This document shows positions 10,240-19,682 of a DNA stretch of 64,000 nucleotides, piece after piece. Under the pieces are notes generated by a model. It did not search any database and was not told the origin of the DNA. It saw only the letters and a program-made list of their open reading frames with translations. This stretch comes from Laspinema palackyanum D2c (GTDB lineage: Bacteria > Cyanobacteriota > Cyanobacteriia > Cyanobacteriales > Laspinemataceae), in NCBI RefSeq assembly GCF_025370875.1, contig NZ_JAMXFD010000005.1, forward strand, positions 124,001 through 188,000. The letters are read 5' to 3'. A program made the translations under genes and the position numbers. How positions within the stretch are numbered: the stretch's first letter is position 1; every line of letters starts with the position of its first letter.

Positions 10240-10455
10240 GTGAAACTCTCTAACAATTACGGACATTTGGTGAAATTTTTACAAGAGGATTTGGCGCTGT
10301 CGCCTTCCTCCATCGATATGGCCCTACGTCATGGAGAACAAAATCTCGGTCCTTTACCGATGATCCTGTGGCAGTATGGGTTAGTTTCCCTAGAACAGCT
10401 TGAGCGAATCTTCGACTGGCTGGAGAACCGAACGGCGATCGACGGAAATCTTTAA
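10240..10455 (+). CDS. DUF2949 family small cyanobacterial protein
   Basis: This 71-residue protein starts with GTG and contains the family core LPMILWQYGLVSLEQLERIFDWLE. The N-terminal half (LVKFLQEDLALSPSSIDMALR) is helical and amphipathic. DUF2949 proteins are small, soluble, found in cyanobacteria and without assigned function; the shape resembles a short helical protein-binding domain. It is a single-gene unit followed about 130 bases later by a good intrinsic terminator. Family membership is recognised from the LWQYGL...L..IFDWLE pattern. Confidence 0.88.
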   Translation: MKLSNNYGHLVKFLQEDLALSPSSIDMALRHGEQNLGPLPMILWQYGLVSLEQLERIFDWLENRTAIDGNL

Positions 10456-10584
10456 TCCATCAGGAGGACCAACCAGAATGAGACTTGATAGAACTGAGGA
10501 TGCAGCCAATCGTGAGCATTAAGGTTTTAAAGGGAAAGAGCAATTGGGCGATCGCATTCGGGTCTGAATTCAATAGAAAAATTT

Positions 10585-10622
10585 AAGATTTCCGATTCTG
10601 AGCTAGAAACGGAAATCTTTTT
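10585..10622 (+). terminator. Intrinsic terminator downstream of the DUF2949 gene
   Basis: AAGATTTCCG (10585-10594) pairs perfectly with CGGAAATCTT (10610-10619) across a 15-base loop and is followed by TTT. It lies downstream of the plus-strand DUF2949 gene and fits a Rho-independent terminator, though cyanobacteria use these irregularly. Confidence 0.65.
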
Positions 10623-10792
10623 GATTATTTAAGCAATCCGTTCTGTTCCAAGCGGGAATAGTCCCGTTGATAGAGAAAGGGCGATCGCCTTGCCACCGCA
10701 CCCTCCCAGACAACAATCACAGCAGTCCCGCCCCCATTGTTAAAAAATTAGAAAAATTTAACCACAAATCCGTGACGAGCCTAGGATTGAAG

Positions 10793-10996
10793 CTACAGAG
10801 GTTGTCGCGAAACCTGCTTTTCAAAGTAAGCTTGAGTTTGATGTAACAACTGTTCTCGACTATCGCCAGCGGTTTGAGTCAGCGTCGGGACTAAATTCCG
10901 CGCTTGTAACGTCATGTGAAGCTGTAGGTGTGCCACATACTCACTGATATCTTCACGAACGATAGCAGAGTGGTGTTGATTCAGATTGTTAGCCAA
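10793..10996 (-). CDS. Small hypothetical protein with TTG start
   Basis: This 67-residue protein begins at TTG, with AAGGAGAA about seven bases upstream, a strong ribosome site that supports the start. The sequence is polar and helical (ISEYVAHLQLHMTLQARNLVPTL, shown here in part, then SREQLLHQTQAYFEKQ) with no cysteines and no membrane segment. No family is recognised. It stands alone between two gene-free regions on the strand opposite to its neighbours. The ribosome site and balanced composition argue for a real gene. Confidence 0.65.
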   Translation of the reverse strand: MANNLNQHHSAIVREDISEYVAHLQLHMTLQARNLVPTLTQTAGDSREQLLHQTQAYFEKQVSRQPL

Positions 10997-11414
10997 AGTG
11001 TTCTCCTTACCTCAACTCGCGTCAAGTCCAATACCAATAAAAGTTACCATTACTTGCACAAAACGTCTAGTTTTGCAACAAAGCTTAACGTTAGGGACCC
11101 TTTCTGTAGCGTTGTGTAACGTTTTTATGACCACCCCGATCACCAGTCCGGTCCCTTGAGCATTCAAACCAGCATGAACCCCAGGGTGCAAGTGGGTCCT
11201 TCTCACCCATTGTTCCCGGAACCCGTAAAGACCCGAAAGATGTAAAAATCCCCAGAACTTGCTAAAACAAAAATAGGTGCAGCTTTCCTCAGACTCTGAA
11301 TCTCAGAAAAACTGCCCTAATTTCCGGGTGCTGAAGAATGTAGCTAACAATCCAGCTATTGCCTGTACCTCATCGCTCCTTTAACCCTATAGCCGACTTG
11401 TTGGAGCTTTCCTC
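10997..11414. other. Divergent promoter region ahead of the histidine kinase
   Basis: There are about 420 bases between the divergent small gene and the kinase, with no supported gene. GGAG at 11403-11406 is the likely ribosome site of the kinase. Confidence 0.4.
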
Positions 11415-14252
11415 ATGTTGTACTCCCCAGAGAATTTCGACCTGCTCAAGATATTTTTGGAACAGACTCCCCAGGCAATAGCGATGGTCGATCGCCAAAT
11501 GCGATACTTGTTTGCCAGTCGCCAATGGTTGCGAGACTGCGGTTTCGACGATGGCGATGGCAACCCCCACTCCCCAGACTCCTCGGCAACCCAGACTCCG
11601 CCTCTCTCCGTTGAGTCGATTCTGGGTCGTTCTCATTATGAAATCCTGCCTCGGTTTACCGCAACCCAACCGACAACCGAGAACCCAGAGGAACCCGGAG
11701 ATAGAGACTCCGCTATTTCCCTCGAATCCTGGAAAGAGGTCCAAGCGATTTGTTTGGCAGGGGGGGTACAATCCTGGGAGGAAGAGTTGAGCTCCGATGG
11801 CGATCGCCAATCCCGAGTCAAGTGGGAGGTGCATCCCTGGAAAACCGAGACGGGTGAAATCGGTGGATTGCTGCTGTTGAGAGCAGCGACAGGGAGGGCC
11901 CTAGGAAATGGAGACCCCTTAAATCAGTTCAGTCCCAAAGCATCCAGCAATTCCCATCGGCGATCGCGATCGGACGAAAGCGATTTGCGTCGCCAAAGTC
12001 AGATTCTCGTCGAACTCGCACGGAGTAAAACCCAGAATGAGGGGAATAAAGAGGCGGCGATCGCTGAAATTACCGAAGCTGCCGCCAATACCCTAGCTGT
12101 AGAACGAGTGGGAGTCTGGTTGTACGACAATAACCAGACTGAGATTACCTGTATCAATCTCTACGAACGCACCGAGCGCCTGCATTCCTCCGGAAGTCTG
12201 CTCCTGACTGCTCCCTATCCTCAATACTTCCAAGCTTTAGAAACCGAACGTGCCATTTCCGTCGATCATGCCATCACCGATCCCAGAACCCGAGATTTAG
12301 CCGATTCCTACCTCATCCCCCTAAGCATTACCTCCAAATTAGATGCACCCATTCGCATTGGCGGCAAAATCGTCGGGATTGTTTGCTGCGAACATCGCGG
12401 CATTCCCCGCCGGTGGAAATTGGGAGAACGGAACTTTGCGGCCTCCATCGCCGATTATACGGCCCTCGCCTTAGAAACCCACGATCGCATCAAAACTCAA
12501 ACCGAACTTGAAACCGCCAACGACCAACTCCAAGCGGTTTTAGATGCCGTTCCCGGCAGCATTTCTTGGTTTAGTTCTGATTTAATTTATCTCGGAGTCA
12601 ATGGCTATTTAGCGAAAACTTTTAATGCCAATCCCGAGACTTTTCTCGGGAAAAAAATCGGCTTTTTACAAGGGTCACCGAAGTTTAATCACCTGGTTCC
12701 GGAATTTTTTGAAAACCCAGCCAAAGAAGCACAGCATGAAATTGAGATGTCTGTTCGCGGGGTGAATCGGCACTTTTTGGTGGTGTCTCACAAATATCAA
12801 CAGGGACAGGCGGCAGTCTTTATCGGATTTGATATTACCGATCGCAAAGCGGCGGAAGCGGCACTTCAAAAAGCCAACGAAGAACTCGAAACCCGTGTCG
12901 CCGAGCGCACGAAAGATTTAACGGAGGCGATCGACCAATTGCAATCGGAAATTCGCACTCGCAGCCTCCTAGAAGAAACCCGCGACGTTTTGGAATTTTC
13001 CATCAATAATGCAGCGGATTCGGTATTTTGGCTGACTCCTAATGGCCGCTTTTTCTACGTCAATGATGCCGCTTGCATCACGTTGAACTACTCCCGCAAA
13101 GAACTTTTATCCCTGAGTGTGCATGATATCAACCCCGATTTACCCGCCGAAGTCTGGCCCGAATACTGGGAGGAAATCAAAGAATTTGGATCGGTTCGTC
13201 TGGAATGCCATCATCGGACCAAGGATAATCAGAGTTTTCCGGTAGAAATTACCATTAATTATTTCCAAATTAAAGGGAAAGAATACAACTGTATTTTTGC
13301 TCGTGATATTACCGAAACCAAACGAGTTGAAACGGAATTGCAAAGAGCTAAAGCGACCGCAGAAGCCGCGAATTTGGCAAAAAGTGCATTTTTTGCCAAT
13401 ATGAGCCATGAATTGCGGACGCCCTTAACGACGATTATTAGCTATAGTGATTTATTGCAGGAAGACGCCAAGGAGTTAGGGGTAAGCAATCGAGCTTTCT
13501 TTGGAGATTTGCAGCAGATTAATAAGGCGGGGAAAGATTTGTTGGTGGCGATCGATGATATTTTGGATTATTCTAAGATTGAGTTGGGTCGGATGCAACT
13601 GGAAGTGGAGTGCTTCGAGGTGGGTGAGGCGATCGCCATGATTATGGCGGAAATTGAACATAAGCTGATTACGAATAATAATACCTTGACAATGGGAGGG
13701 GATGCCGAGTGGGGGATGATATGCACCGATCGCCATAAACTACAGCAGGTGTTATGGCACTTGCTCGATAATGCCACTAAGTTTACCGAAAACGGGGCGA
13801 TCGCCTTAGAAATTACCCGAGAAGATACCCCAGATTTCCGGGTCTTAAATGCCGCATCCAAATTCAGTAAACCGGAACTAGAAGCCGCCGAAGAATGGAT
13901 CGCCTTCCGAGTCCGAGACAACGGCATCGGCATCACACCGGAACAACTGCAAGAGCTATTTGAACCCTTTAGCCAAATCCATACCTCCGATATTCATCAT
14001 ACGGCGGGGACCGGATTAGGGTTAGCAGTGGCCCGGAGTTTATGCCAATTAATGGGAGGAGATTTATTCGTAGAAAGTAACCTCGGAGTGGGTTCTGCTT
14101 TCACCGTTTACCTCCCGGCAAATCTGCCCGGAAGTTCCTTGAATGCGGAGGAAATTAAACCAAAACTCACCCAAAATTTTCCCGAATCCCTTCCTCTGGA
14201 AGATGAAACCCAGTGGACCGAAGGAGACGGATGGGTATTTGATGATGAGTAA
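11415..14252 (+). CDS. PAS/GAF sensor histidine kinase
   Basis: A soluble 945-residue two-component kinase. In order: a PAS domain with insertion (about 10-130), a GAF domain (about 195-345, including RVGVWLYD and IVGIVCCEHRG), a PAS domain (about 365-475), a coiled coil (ELETRVAERTKDLTEA), a second PAS-type domain (about 525-640) ending in FARDITETKR, a HisKA domain with phospho-acceptor His665 in SHELRTPL, and a HATPase_c domain with N-box DNATKF, G1 DNGIGI, F-box FEPFSQ and G2 GTGLGL. No transmembrane helix is visible, so it senses intracellular signals. GAF lacks an obvious bilin-binding cysteine context, so a phytochrome role is not supported. No cognate response regulator lies next to it (orphan kinase). 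The start ATG has GGAG eight bases upstream. Confidence 0.93.
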   Translation: MLYSPENFDLLKIFLEQTPQAIAMVDRQMRYLFASRQWLRDCGFDDGDGNPHSPDSSATQTPPLSVESILGRSHYEILPRFTATQPTTENPEEPGDRDSAISLESWKEVQAICLAGGVQSWEEELSSDGDRQSRVKWEVHPWKTETGEIGGLLLLRAATGRALGNGDPLNQFSPKASSNSHRRSRSDESDLRRQSQILVELARSKTQNEGNKEAAIAEITEAAANTLAVERVGVWLYDNNQTEITCINLYERTERLHSSGSLLLTAPYPQYFQALETERAISVDHAITDPRTRDLADSYLIPLSITSKLDAPIRIGGKIVGIVCCEHRGIPRRWKLGERNFAASIADYTALALETHDRIKTQTELETANDQLQAVLDAVPGSISWFSSDLIYLGVNGYLAKTFNANPETFLGKKIGFLQGSPKFNHLVPEFFENPAKEAQHEIEMSVRGVNRHFLVVSHKYQQGQAAVFIGFDITDRKAAEAALQKANEELETRVAERTKDLTEAIDQLQSEIRTRSLLEETRDVLEFSINNAADSVFWLTPNGRFFYVNDAACITLNYSRKELLSLSVHDINPDLPAEVWPEYWEEIKEFGSVRLECHHRTKDNQSFPVEITINYFQIKGKEYNCIFARDITETKRVETELQRAKATAEAANLAKSAFFANMSHELRTPLTTIISYSDLLQEDAKELGVSNRAFFGDLQQINKAGKDLLVAIDDILDYSKIELGRMQLEVECFEVGEAIAMIMAEIEHKLITNNNTLTMGGDAEWGMICTDRHKLQQVLWHLLDNATKFTENGAIALEITREDTPDFRVLNAASKFSKPELEAAEEWIAFRVRDNGIGITPEQLQELFEPFSQIHTSDIHHTAGTGLGLAVARSLCQLMGGDLFVESNLGVGSAFTVYLPANLPGSSLNAEEIKPKLTQNFPESLPLEDETQWTEGDGWVFDDE

Positions 14253-14434
14253 TCTCAAATCCAGTTAATTGCTGTATCGGGTGCGTCAGATCATTAAATG
14301 AATGGAGTTAGGACAGAAGACTCTGACGCATCGGATTATTAACCCCTGAAACCATACAGATTAACCCTATACTGGGTGACTTTTTTATTTTAAGCCTTGA
14401 GACTTCAACCCATGGGCCCAACTCTTCAACAACC

Positions 14435-14728
14435 ATGAATCTGAAACAGAAATTACAACAAAAACGCGCGGAAATATTAGCGATTGCAAACCGACATGGT
14501 GCATTTAATGTACGAATATTTGGGTCGGTTGCCCGAGGAGAAGAAACCGACGATAGCGATATAGATTTTTAAATTGACTACGATTTATCGAAGGTTTATC
14601 CTTGGTTTTTAGTGGAATTAATCGATGATTTAGAAAATTTATTAAATCGAAAAATTGATGTAGCAACAGTCAAGTGATTACATTATTTTATTAAAGAAAA
14701 GATTATCAACAAGGCCATAGAGTTATGA
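14435..14728 (+). pseudogene. mntA: MntA-type minimal nucleotidyltransferase antitoxin, broken by two stops
   Basis: From ATG 14435 the frame reads a MNT-domain antitoxin with the intact catalytic motif GSX10DXD (FGSVARGEETDDSDID). An in-frame TAA at 14570-14572 replaces the leucine expected after DIDF. The same frame continues with clear family sequence (IDYDLSKVYPWFLVELIDDLENLL, split here) to a second stop, TGA at 14675-14677, and then LHYFIKEKIINKAIEL to the natural TGA at 14726-14728. In the known system MntA inactivates the HEPN toxin HepT by adding AMP to a tyrosine. With the nonsense codons only a 45-residue N-terminal piece would be made, so this is called a pseudogene. The frame is otherwise unbroken, which points to recent decay. 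Confidence 0.85.
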
Positions 14729-15099
14729 AGTAAAATCGAATTTATTTAATTCATATTCGAGATTGCTTGGCCCGAATTAAGTCTTATACTGATACTAAAA
14801 AAGATAGCTTTTATGAAGAAACAATGATTCAAGATGCAGTGGTGAGAAATCTTGAGGTGATGTGTGGATCCATCAAACAGTTACCGGATGAATGGAAAGC
14901 CTCAGAACCCGATACACCTTGGCATAGCATTGTTGGTTTTAGAAATAGACTAGCCCACGAGTATTTAAGCCTTGATTTAGAAATTATATGGGATATCATC
15001 GAAAATTACTTGCCTGGGTTAGAAATAGCTATGGAAAACCTCTCTAAAAGGTTTTGGGAAGGATGCACTAAGAGGGAACCGTTGTTGCTTGTCACCTAA
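14725..15099 (+). pseudogene. hepT: HepT-type HEPN toxin with nonsense third codon
   Basis: The natural ATG at 14725 overlaps the mntA stop as ATGA, the usual arrangement of this pair. The third codon is TAA (14731-14733), where relatives have a sense codon before NRIYLIHIRDCL. The rest of the frame is intact, including the HepT active-site motif RX4HXY (RNRLAHEY) and the length. A downstream TTG at 14767 could in principle restart translation and keep the active site, giving a 110-residue product lacking the first helix, but no strong ribosome site is seen. HepT is an RNase toxin held in check by MntA. With mntA also broken, an inactive toxin is the consistent state. Confidence 0.8.
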
Positions 15100-15833
15100 A
15101 AAAATGGCAGTCTGGTCCTTGATATGGAAAACAGGTCATTAAAACACCCAGACAACCGGGTTATGAATTTATAAGTTTTTTAAATTATTAAAGTCCTGGC
15201 CTATTTTTTTAATCACTTTAATTTCATGAGGGATTCGTTCAACCAATCCTATCAAGTCCGGTTGATTAGCCCTAAAAAGCATCCTCGCTACAGGGAAGGG
15301 CGATACATTCCTTCAAGATAATGTGAGATAGTAAATAAGTGAGATTAATTTGGGAAACTGTTGAATTGAATGTCGGGGAAGTGAGTCGATCGCCCACCCT
15401 TGGTAACTCTTCTGTTGACGCCCGTTCCGATTACGCCCAGTCTGAGGAAAAGGCCCCCTCGGGACTCTAACCCACTGGGTTGAGGGTGATAGAGTTAGTA
15501 AACTGTATAAGATTTAACAGCGAAAAAGATGTTTTTGCGATCGCCGTCCTGCGGCTGAGACTGGAGTGCAAACATTGCCGCAGGATGCTCCACCCTGAAC
15601 CTGAGCGCGGGGTCCATCTCAGTTGTCCAGAAAAAAGTTCCGATTGTCATCAAGCTGGGGCCCCTTGTCAGAAAGGCGATCGTTATTGCCCTGTCCCGAT
15701 CACCTTGATTCTGATTCCCACCTCCTCGCCATCCCATCTCAGTTCATTGAGACTAGAGCGGAAAACCGATGGGGACTGACCCTCCGGTGTTGCTGACTTC
15801 TGAAGGGAAATCGCCCATTAGAAAGTTACCGGG
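15100..15833. other. Gene-free region after the MntA-HepT remnant
   Basis: About 730 bases have no supported gene. Opposed open frames of 80-99 codons at about 15480-15779 overlap each other, have no ribosome site and show low-complexity composition; they are treated as chance. Confidence 0.4.
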
Positions 15834-16322
15834 TTAGGGCCTCAAACCTCTAGCTCCTTCTACATCTGCACCAAATAGATTTACCTCATAGAGATTCGCA
15901 CCTTGGAAATTGGCCCGCCTCAAATCCGCACCATACAAATTGGCCTTACTCAGATCAGCAGCATTGAGGTTCGCATCTAAAAGGATGCTCCCGAGCAGAT
16001 TGGCGGTACTTAAATTAGCTGCATTGAGATTCGCCGCAGACAGATTAGCCAGTTGAAAATTAGCACCTGTCATATCCGCACCTTTCAAGTCCGCTGTACT
16101 CAGGTTCGTACCACTGAGGTTGGCACCAATCAAGTTGGCATTGGTTAACACCGCACCCTGTAAGTCAATCCCACTCAAGTCTGCACCATTGAGATTACAC
16201 CTCGGACAGACTTTAGTCATTCGCAACTGTTGGAGGTCAGTGGCATTGGGTTCTGCTCCCACTGGAATGGCTACAGATAGGGAAGTCAGTAGCATGACGG
16301 TCATGGCAATTACTTCTTTCAT
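15834..16322 (-). CDS. Exported pentapeptide-repeat protein
   Basis: I start at ATG 16322 (162 residues) because GGGAG precedes it and the product begins MKEVIAMTVMLLTSLSVAIP, a good signal peptide with a cut likely after VGA. Further upstream starts would bury this signal. The mature part has a short CPRCNL motif, then about 20 A(D/N)LXX pentapeptides (NGADLSGIDLQGAVLTNANL and on), which form a right-handed quadrilateral beta-helix. Such proteins in cyanobacteria are often periplasmic or lumenal; individual roles are mostly unknown. The two cysteines in CPRC could form a disulfide or bind metal. It is a single-gene unit. Confidence 0.9.
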   Translation of the reverse strand: MKEVIAMTVMLLTSLSVAIPVGAEPNATDLQQLRMTKVCPRCNLNGADLSGIDLQGAVLTNANLIGANLSGTNLSTADLKGADMTGANFQLANLSAANLNAANLSTANLLGSILLDANLNAADLSKANLYGADLRRANFQGANLYEVNLFGADVEGARGLRP

Positions 16323-17398
16323 AGCACTCCCGCTATTAAGCAAGGTTTGGCAGTCGATAACCCGTTCGTTATTTAGCATACACAACCTGGTGAGTTTGGG
16401 TTGAAAAAGATCCATTCATAAATACAATGGCACTCAATTATCCACGATCCTTGATAGCTCAGATCATTATGTATCCTCTAACTCCATTTTTAAATCTTTG
16501 TTGTTGATGAAAAAAGGTGATTATCCTTCGAGAGTTTGACCGGGATCATCTGACCCTAGGAGGGACAGGGGATCGATACCATCCTCTTGAGGATCACGGT
16601 TTTCACAGGGCGATCGCTGCTGGGAGGACAGGCCCCAGGGAGGGCGATCGCACCCCAGTCCTAGCGAATGTTGCCGGGGAATTCCTTCCGAGAGGCAGAT
16701 TGGGTGGGGTATGCCAGTCACGCACTTAAACGATTGAGTAGCCTGCCTTCAAGAGACTGATTCCCAGGGAATTATCTCGGGCGGTGATACTAGAGCGTTT
16801 TGTCTAGTTACCCAACTCGCCAGAGATACCCAACTGTCCGGAAATCATATCACTTACACCCTTCTGCATTCCCTGCATTTAGTCGTAAGTTTAATCGGAT
16901 TGCCCTCTGCCTAGAGAGGGAACAAATAGAAAATTTTTACCTGAATTTGTGTCGGGGATTTGCCAATTCCGAAGCTAGGAGAGCCTGCCTGCAACGATCC
17001 GAACCCGGTTTATTTATGGCTCATCCTGATTATAAGTGATGGGAGAGAGAATCTCCGACAATTTATCCAACTTTGTTGAGCATTGAACATTGCCGATGAA
17101 GCGCTAACCGTTTGGGTGAATTCGTTGAGTCCACAAGCTGGGGTCATGAGTTTGGGGGTTAAATTTAGTTCAGGGTTGATCGAATTCCAGCCTTTAGCAA
17201 TGGGGAAGTTTAGTGAGTCTAAAGGAAGGAGACAATTCCTCAACCGAGAGGGAGCATTTTGCTCCCTACTCCAATTAAGGGAGCAAAATGGTCCCTCTGC
17301 TGAATTCTATTGTGATCAGGATTGATACCGGGCTACTCTATACCGAACTCCCTGGATTGAATTCAGGATGCCGGGGGCCGACTGCAGGGAGAAGACGC
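16323..17398. other. Long gene-free region with a palindromic repeat
   Basis: Just over 1 kb contains only short open frames of 60-94 codons, without ribosome sites or family resemblance. The one clear structure is the double hairpin at 17248-17297, listed separately. Confidence 0.4.
17248..17297. repeat. GGGAGCA/TGCTCCC double-hairpin repeat, copy 1
   Basis: GAGGGAGCATTTTGCTCCCT (17248-17267) is itself a hairpin. Ten bases later comes its reverse complement with one mismatch (17278-17297). A diverged copy with the same arms is at 39551-39613, and downstream sequence (TGAATTCTAT.. versus TGAATTTTAT..) is also similar, so this is a dispersed intergenic family rather than a chance hairpin. Confidence 0.7.
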
Positions 17399-17884
17399 TC
17401 AAGCGTGAATCCCCAGCAACTCAAAAAAGCCATCATCGAGTTCGTAACCGAGCATCTGAGAGAGAGAAATTAGCTTAGACTTACTGGGTACGCCATGTTC
17501 CTGCAAGAGGTTGGCGAGAGTAAAAATTTTGTTCATCAAGAAAATTTCCAACGCTTCAGGGTTGTATTGAATGCCCTCGGTGCGATGAAACTCGTGAGGG
17601 ACTAACATGGCCACATAGCGGGCGAATTCCCCAGATTTGCGATCGAGTAGCAACGGCAACCAGGGATAGGTGGCATCTAAGCGGATAAACCACAGACGGA
17701 TCTCAGGAATTTCCGAGAGTTCGCGGGGGTCCGAGGGATCCCGGGGATAATCGATTTCAAACTGCAAGGACAGATCCGGGTCAGTGAAGGGTTGATCTGG
17801 GGATAATTTAGCGATCGCCCCTTGGACGGGGGATAGGTCCAAATTGAGCAAACACTCGGAATTGAGGGCGATGGTAATTGTCAT
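17399..17884 (-). CDS. CRR6 (DUF1817) family protein, NDH-1 assembly factor homologue
   Basis: This 161-residue soluble protein matches the chlororespiratory reduction 6 family: FEIDYPRDPSDPRELSEIPE, WFIRLDATYPWLPLLLDR, VPHEFHRTEGIQYNPEALEI and a C-terminal MLGYELDDGFFELL. In plants CRR6 is needed to assemble the NDH-1 subcomplex A that drives cyclic electron flow; the cyanobacterial homologue is proposed to act similarly in NdhI maturation. It lies alone, 410 bases from the divergent Fur-family gene. No cofactor motif is present, in keeping with a chaperone role. Family recognition is secure; function is by homology. Confidence 0.92.
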   Translation of the reverse strand: MTITIALNSECLLNLDLSPVQGAIAKLSPDQPFTDPDLSLQFEIDYPRDPSDPRELSEIPEIRLWFIRLDATYPWLPLLLDRKSGEFARYVAMLVPHEFHRTEGIQYNPEALEIFLMNKIFTLANLLQEHGVPSKSKLISLSQMLGYELDDGFFELLGIHA

Positions 17885-18291
17885 GAAACCAGGGGCAGCA
17901 GGTAGAACTAAAATCAGAAAACTTTAACGCAGGCGGTGAATCGGTAACCTATTTTACAGTATCAGCATCGGGTTGAGGGGTTGCAGATGGAGGATTCACC
18001 AATGGAACGATTCAACCCGGTGCACAACCGCCCCAAGGGAAGCCAGAGGGTGAGAGCCCGGGGTGATATCCTGAGCGATCGCCCACGGACAAACGAAGCC
18101 TACGATAGAATTATCTCAATCCTGTTAACGGGATGAGTCCGGTTCCCCCTCCTAAGTGACGACATCCTTGCCGACCTTCATCGCCCCAATCCCTAACTTC
18201 CTGGTTCGGTGAAACCCGCTATAACTATGAAAGGGGACAGGATACATCCTTAATTAATTGTGCCATTAAATGAATACCTCAACACAAAACT
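17885..18291. other. Divergent intergenic region between CRR6 and Fur genes
   Basis: Some 400 bases have no supported gene. The region holds the start regions of both neighbours. No clear Fur-box-like inverted repeat was recognised by eye. Confidence 0.4.
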
Positions 18292-18777
18292 ATGAAAAAA
18301 CAGGTAGTATCCGTTAAACCCATTCGCTCCTTAGAAGATGCCCTCAATCGCTGCCAAAGTTTGGGAATGCGATTATCGCGACAGCGCCGCTTTATCCTAG
18401 AGTTGCTCTGGACTGAGCAAGAGCATCTTTCCGCTAGAGAAATTTACGATCGCCTCAATCGTGGGGGGAAGGAGATCGGACATACATCCGTTTACCAAAA
18501 CCTCGAAGCTCTCTCCAACCAAGGAATTATCGAATGCATCGAACGCTCAGATGGTCGGTTGTATGGGAATATCAGCGATGCTCACAGTCACGTTAACTGC
18601 ATCGACACCAATCAACTGCTGGACGTTCAGATCGAATTACCCGAGGAGTTAATCCGACAAGTCGAAGCCCAAACTGGGGTCCGGATTGTGGAATATCAAA
18701 TTAATTTTTTCGGCTATCGGGATCAGCAATCCCATCCCCAACCCGAGAGTGTTCCAGACCCCGGGGCGATCGCCTAG
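18292..18777 (+). CDS. Fur-family transcriptional regulator, probably FurC/PerR-like
   Basis: This 161-residue metalloregulator has the winged-helix DNA-binding domain (LSAREIYDRLN, then GHTSVYQNLEALS with the recognition helix) and the dimerisation domain with the metal site HSHVNC at 98-103. Only three cysteines are present (21, 82, 103) and no CxxC pair, so the structural zinc site of typical PerR or Zur is missing. The sequence pattern resembles the FurC (PerR-like) branch of cyanobacteria more than FurA or Zur, but I cannot align it here. It would repress peroxide-defence genes if that is right. No catalase or peroxiredoxin gene is adjacent. The C-terminal tail (HPQPESVPDPGAIA) is disordered. 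Confidence 0.85.
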   Translation: MKKQVVSVKPIRSLEDALNRCQSLGMRLSRQRRFILELLWTEQEHLSAREIYDRLNRGGKEIGHTSVYQNLEALSNQGIIECIERSDGRLYGNISDAHSHVNCIDTNQLLDVQIELPEELIRQVEAQTGVRIVEYQINFFGYRDQQSHPQPESVPDPGAIA

Positions 18778-19682
18778 AGCTTTCCGGGTCGGTATTCAAT
18801 CAAGAGGGGCAGACATCGGCGTTCTTGTCCGAATCGATAGCGGTTTCTGGACTCATGAGGGACAGATAGGGCGAGCATTGAGCTTCCCTAGGATTGGGGA
18901 TTTTTCAAGATGCTCCCCCGGACAAAACCTCCGCGAATCAGTGGGGGAACCGCTCTATCTAATTTTGCCCGAGATTTTTATTCAGGATACCGCTTGCCGA
19001 GATGGGTCAAAGTTTTCCGGGAAATGCCCCACTTTTATGAGTTTTTGATACCCGTTCCTAAAACTTCAAGCTAAACTGCTGATCTAAGTGGAACAAAATC
19101 GCTATAGACTTTAAACTTTTAGAACGACTTTGAGGTTGGGGTGGAATTTTGATAACAGTTCAGGGGTCTACATCATAGATTACCGGGGCGATCGCCCACT
19201 GGGTCAGAAGCGAAAAAAACTCTAGCCCCCCTACCCGGAAAATCACCATTGGGAAGTGATGCATGAACCAAGACGACAATCTATCCCCTAAATTGCTCCT
19301 TAATCTTATAAATTTCTAGGATGAGTGATCAGGGATATATCCCGCACGAGGCTTGTCACAGTGACCAACAGATGCTCCCGGTTTCAATCGGGAACGCTCA
19401 GAGCGGGTAAACGGTAAAAGCATTTGGTAAGGATGTATTTAAAAGACTCGGTTTTTAGCATGAATCTAAGCCATCAGGTAGAATCTAGGGTGATCCCCCA
19501 GGGAGCAAACGCGGTTTATATCCTAGGGGGTGGGTATCGCCTGCAAGTGTAACCCTCAAGGGTTGACTGACTCGAAAAGCAACGACACTGGAGAGACCCA
19601 ATATTTTCCCGTCTCTACCCGGTAATCAAGAAGTAGAAAGATGTGCCAATACAAGTCGGCATTGTAGGGACAGGCTGAAGCA
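18778..19682. other. Gene-free region upstream of the one-TM repeat protein
   Basis: About 900 bases with no supported gene. A plus-strand open frame of 120 codons (18686-19048) begins inside the Fur gene, lacks a ribosome site and shows no family resemblance. No clear terminator or RNA structure is recognised. Confidence 0.4.

Noticed and set aside
14281-14331. TGCGTCAGA/TCTGACGCA inverted repeat after the histidine kinase
   Set aside because: Nine perfect pairs but a 31-base loop and no T-tract; could be a terminator or repeat, not strong enough to list as a feature.
15480-15779. 99-codon plus-strand open frame and its 80-codon minus-strand opposite
   Set aside because: No ribosome site, no family resemblance, and the two overlap almost completely.
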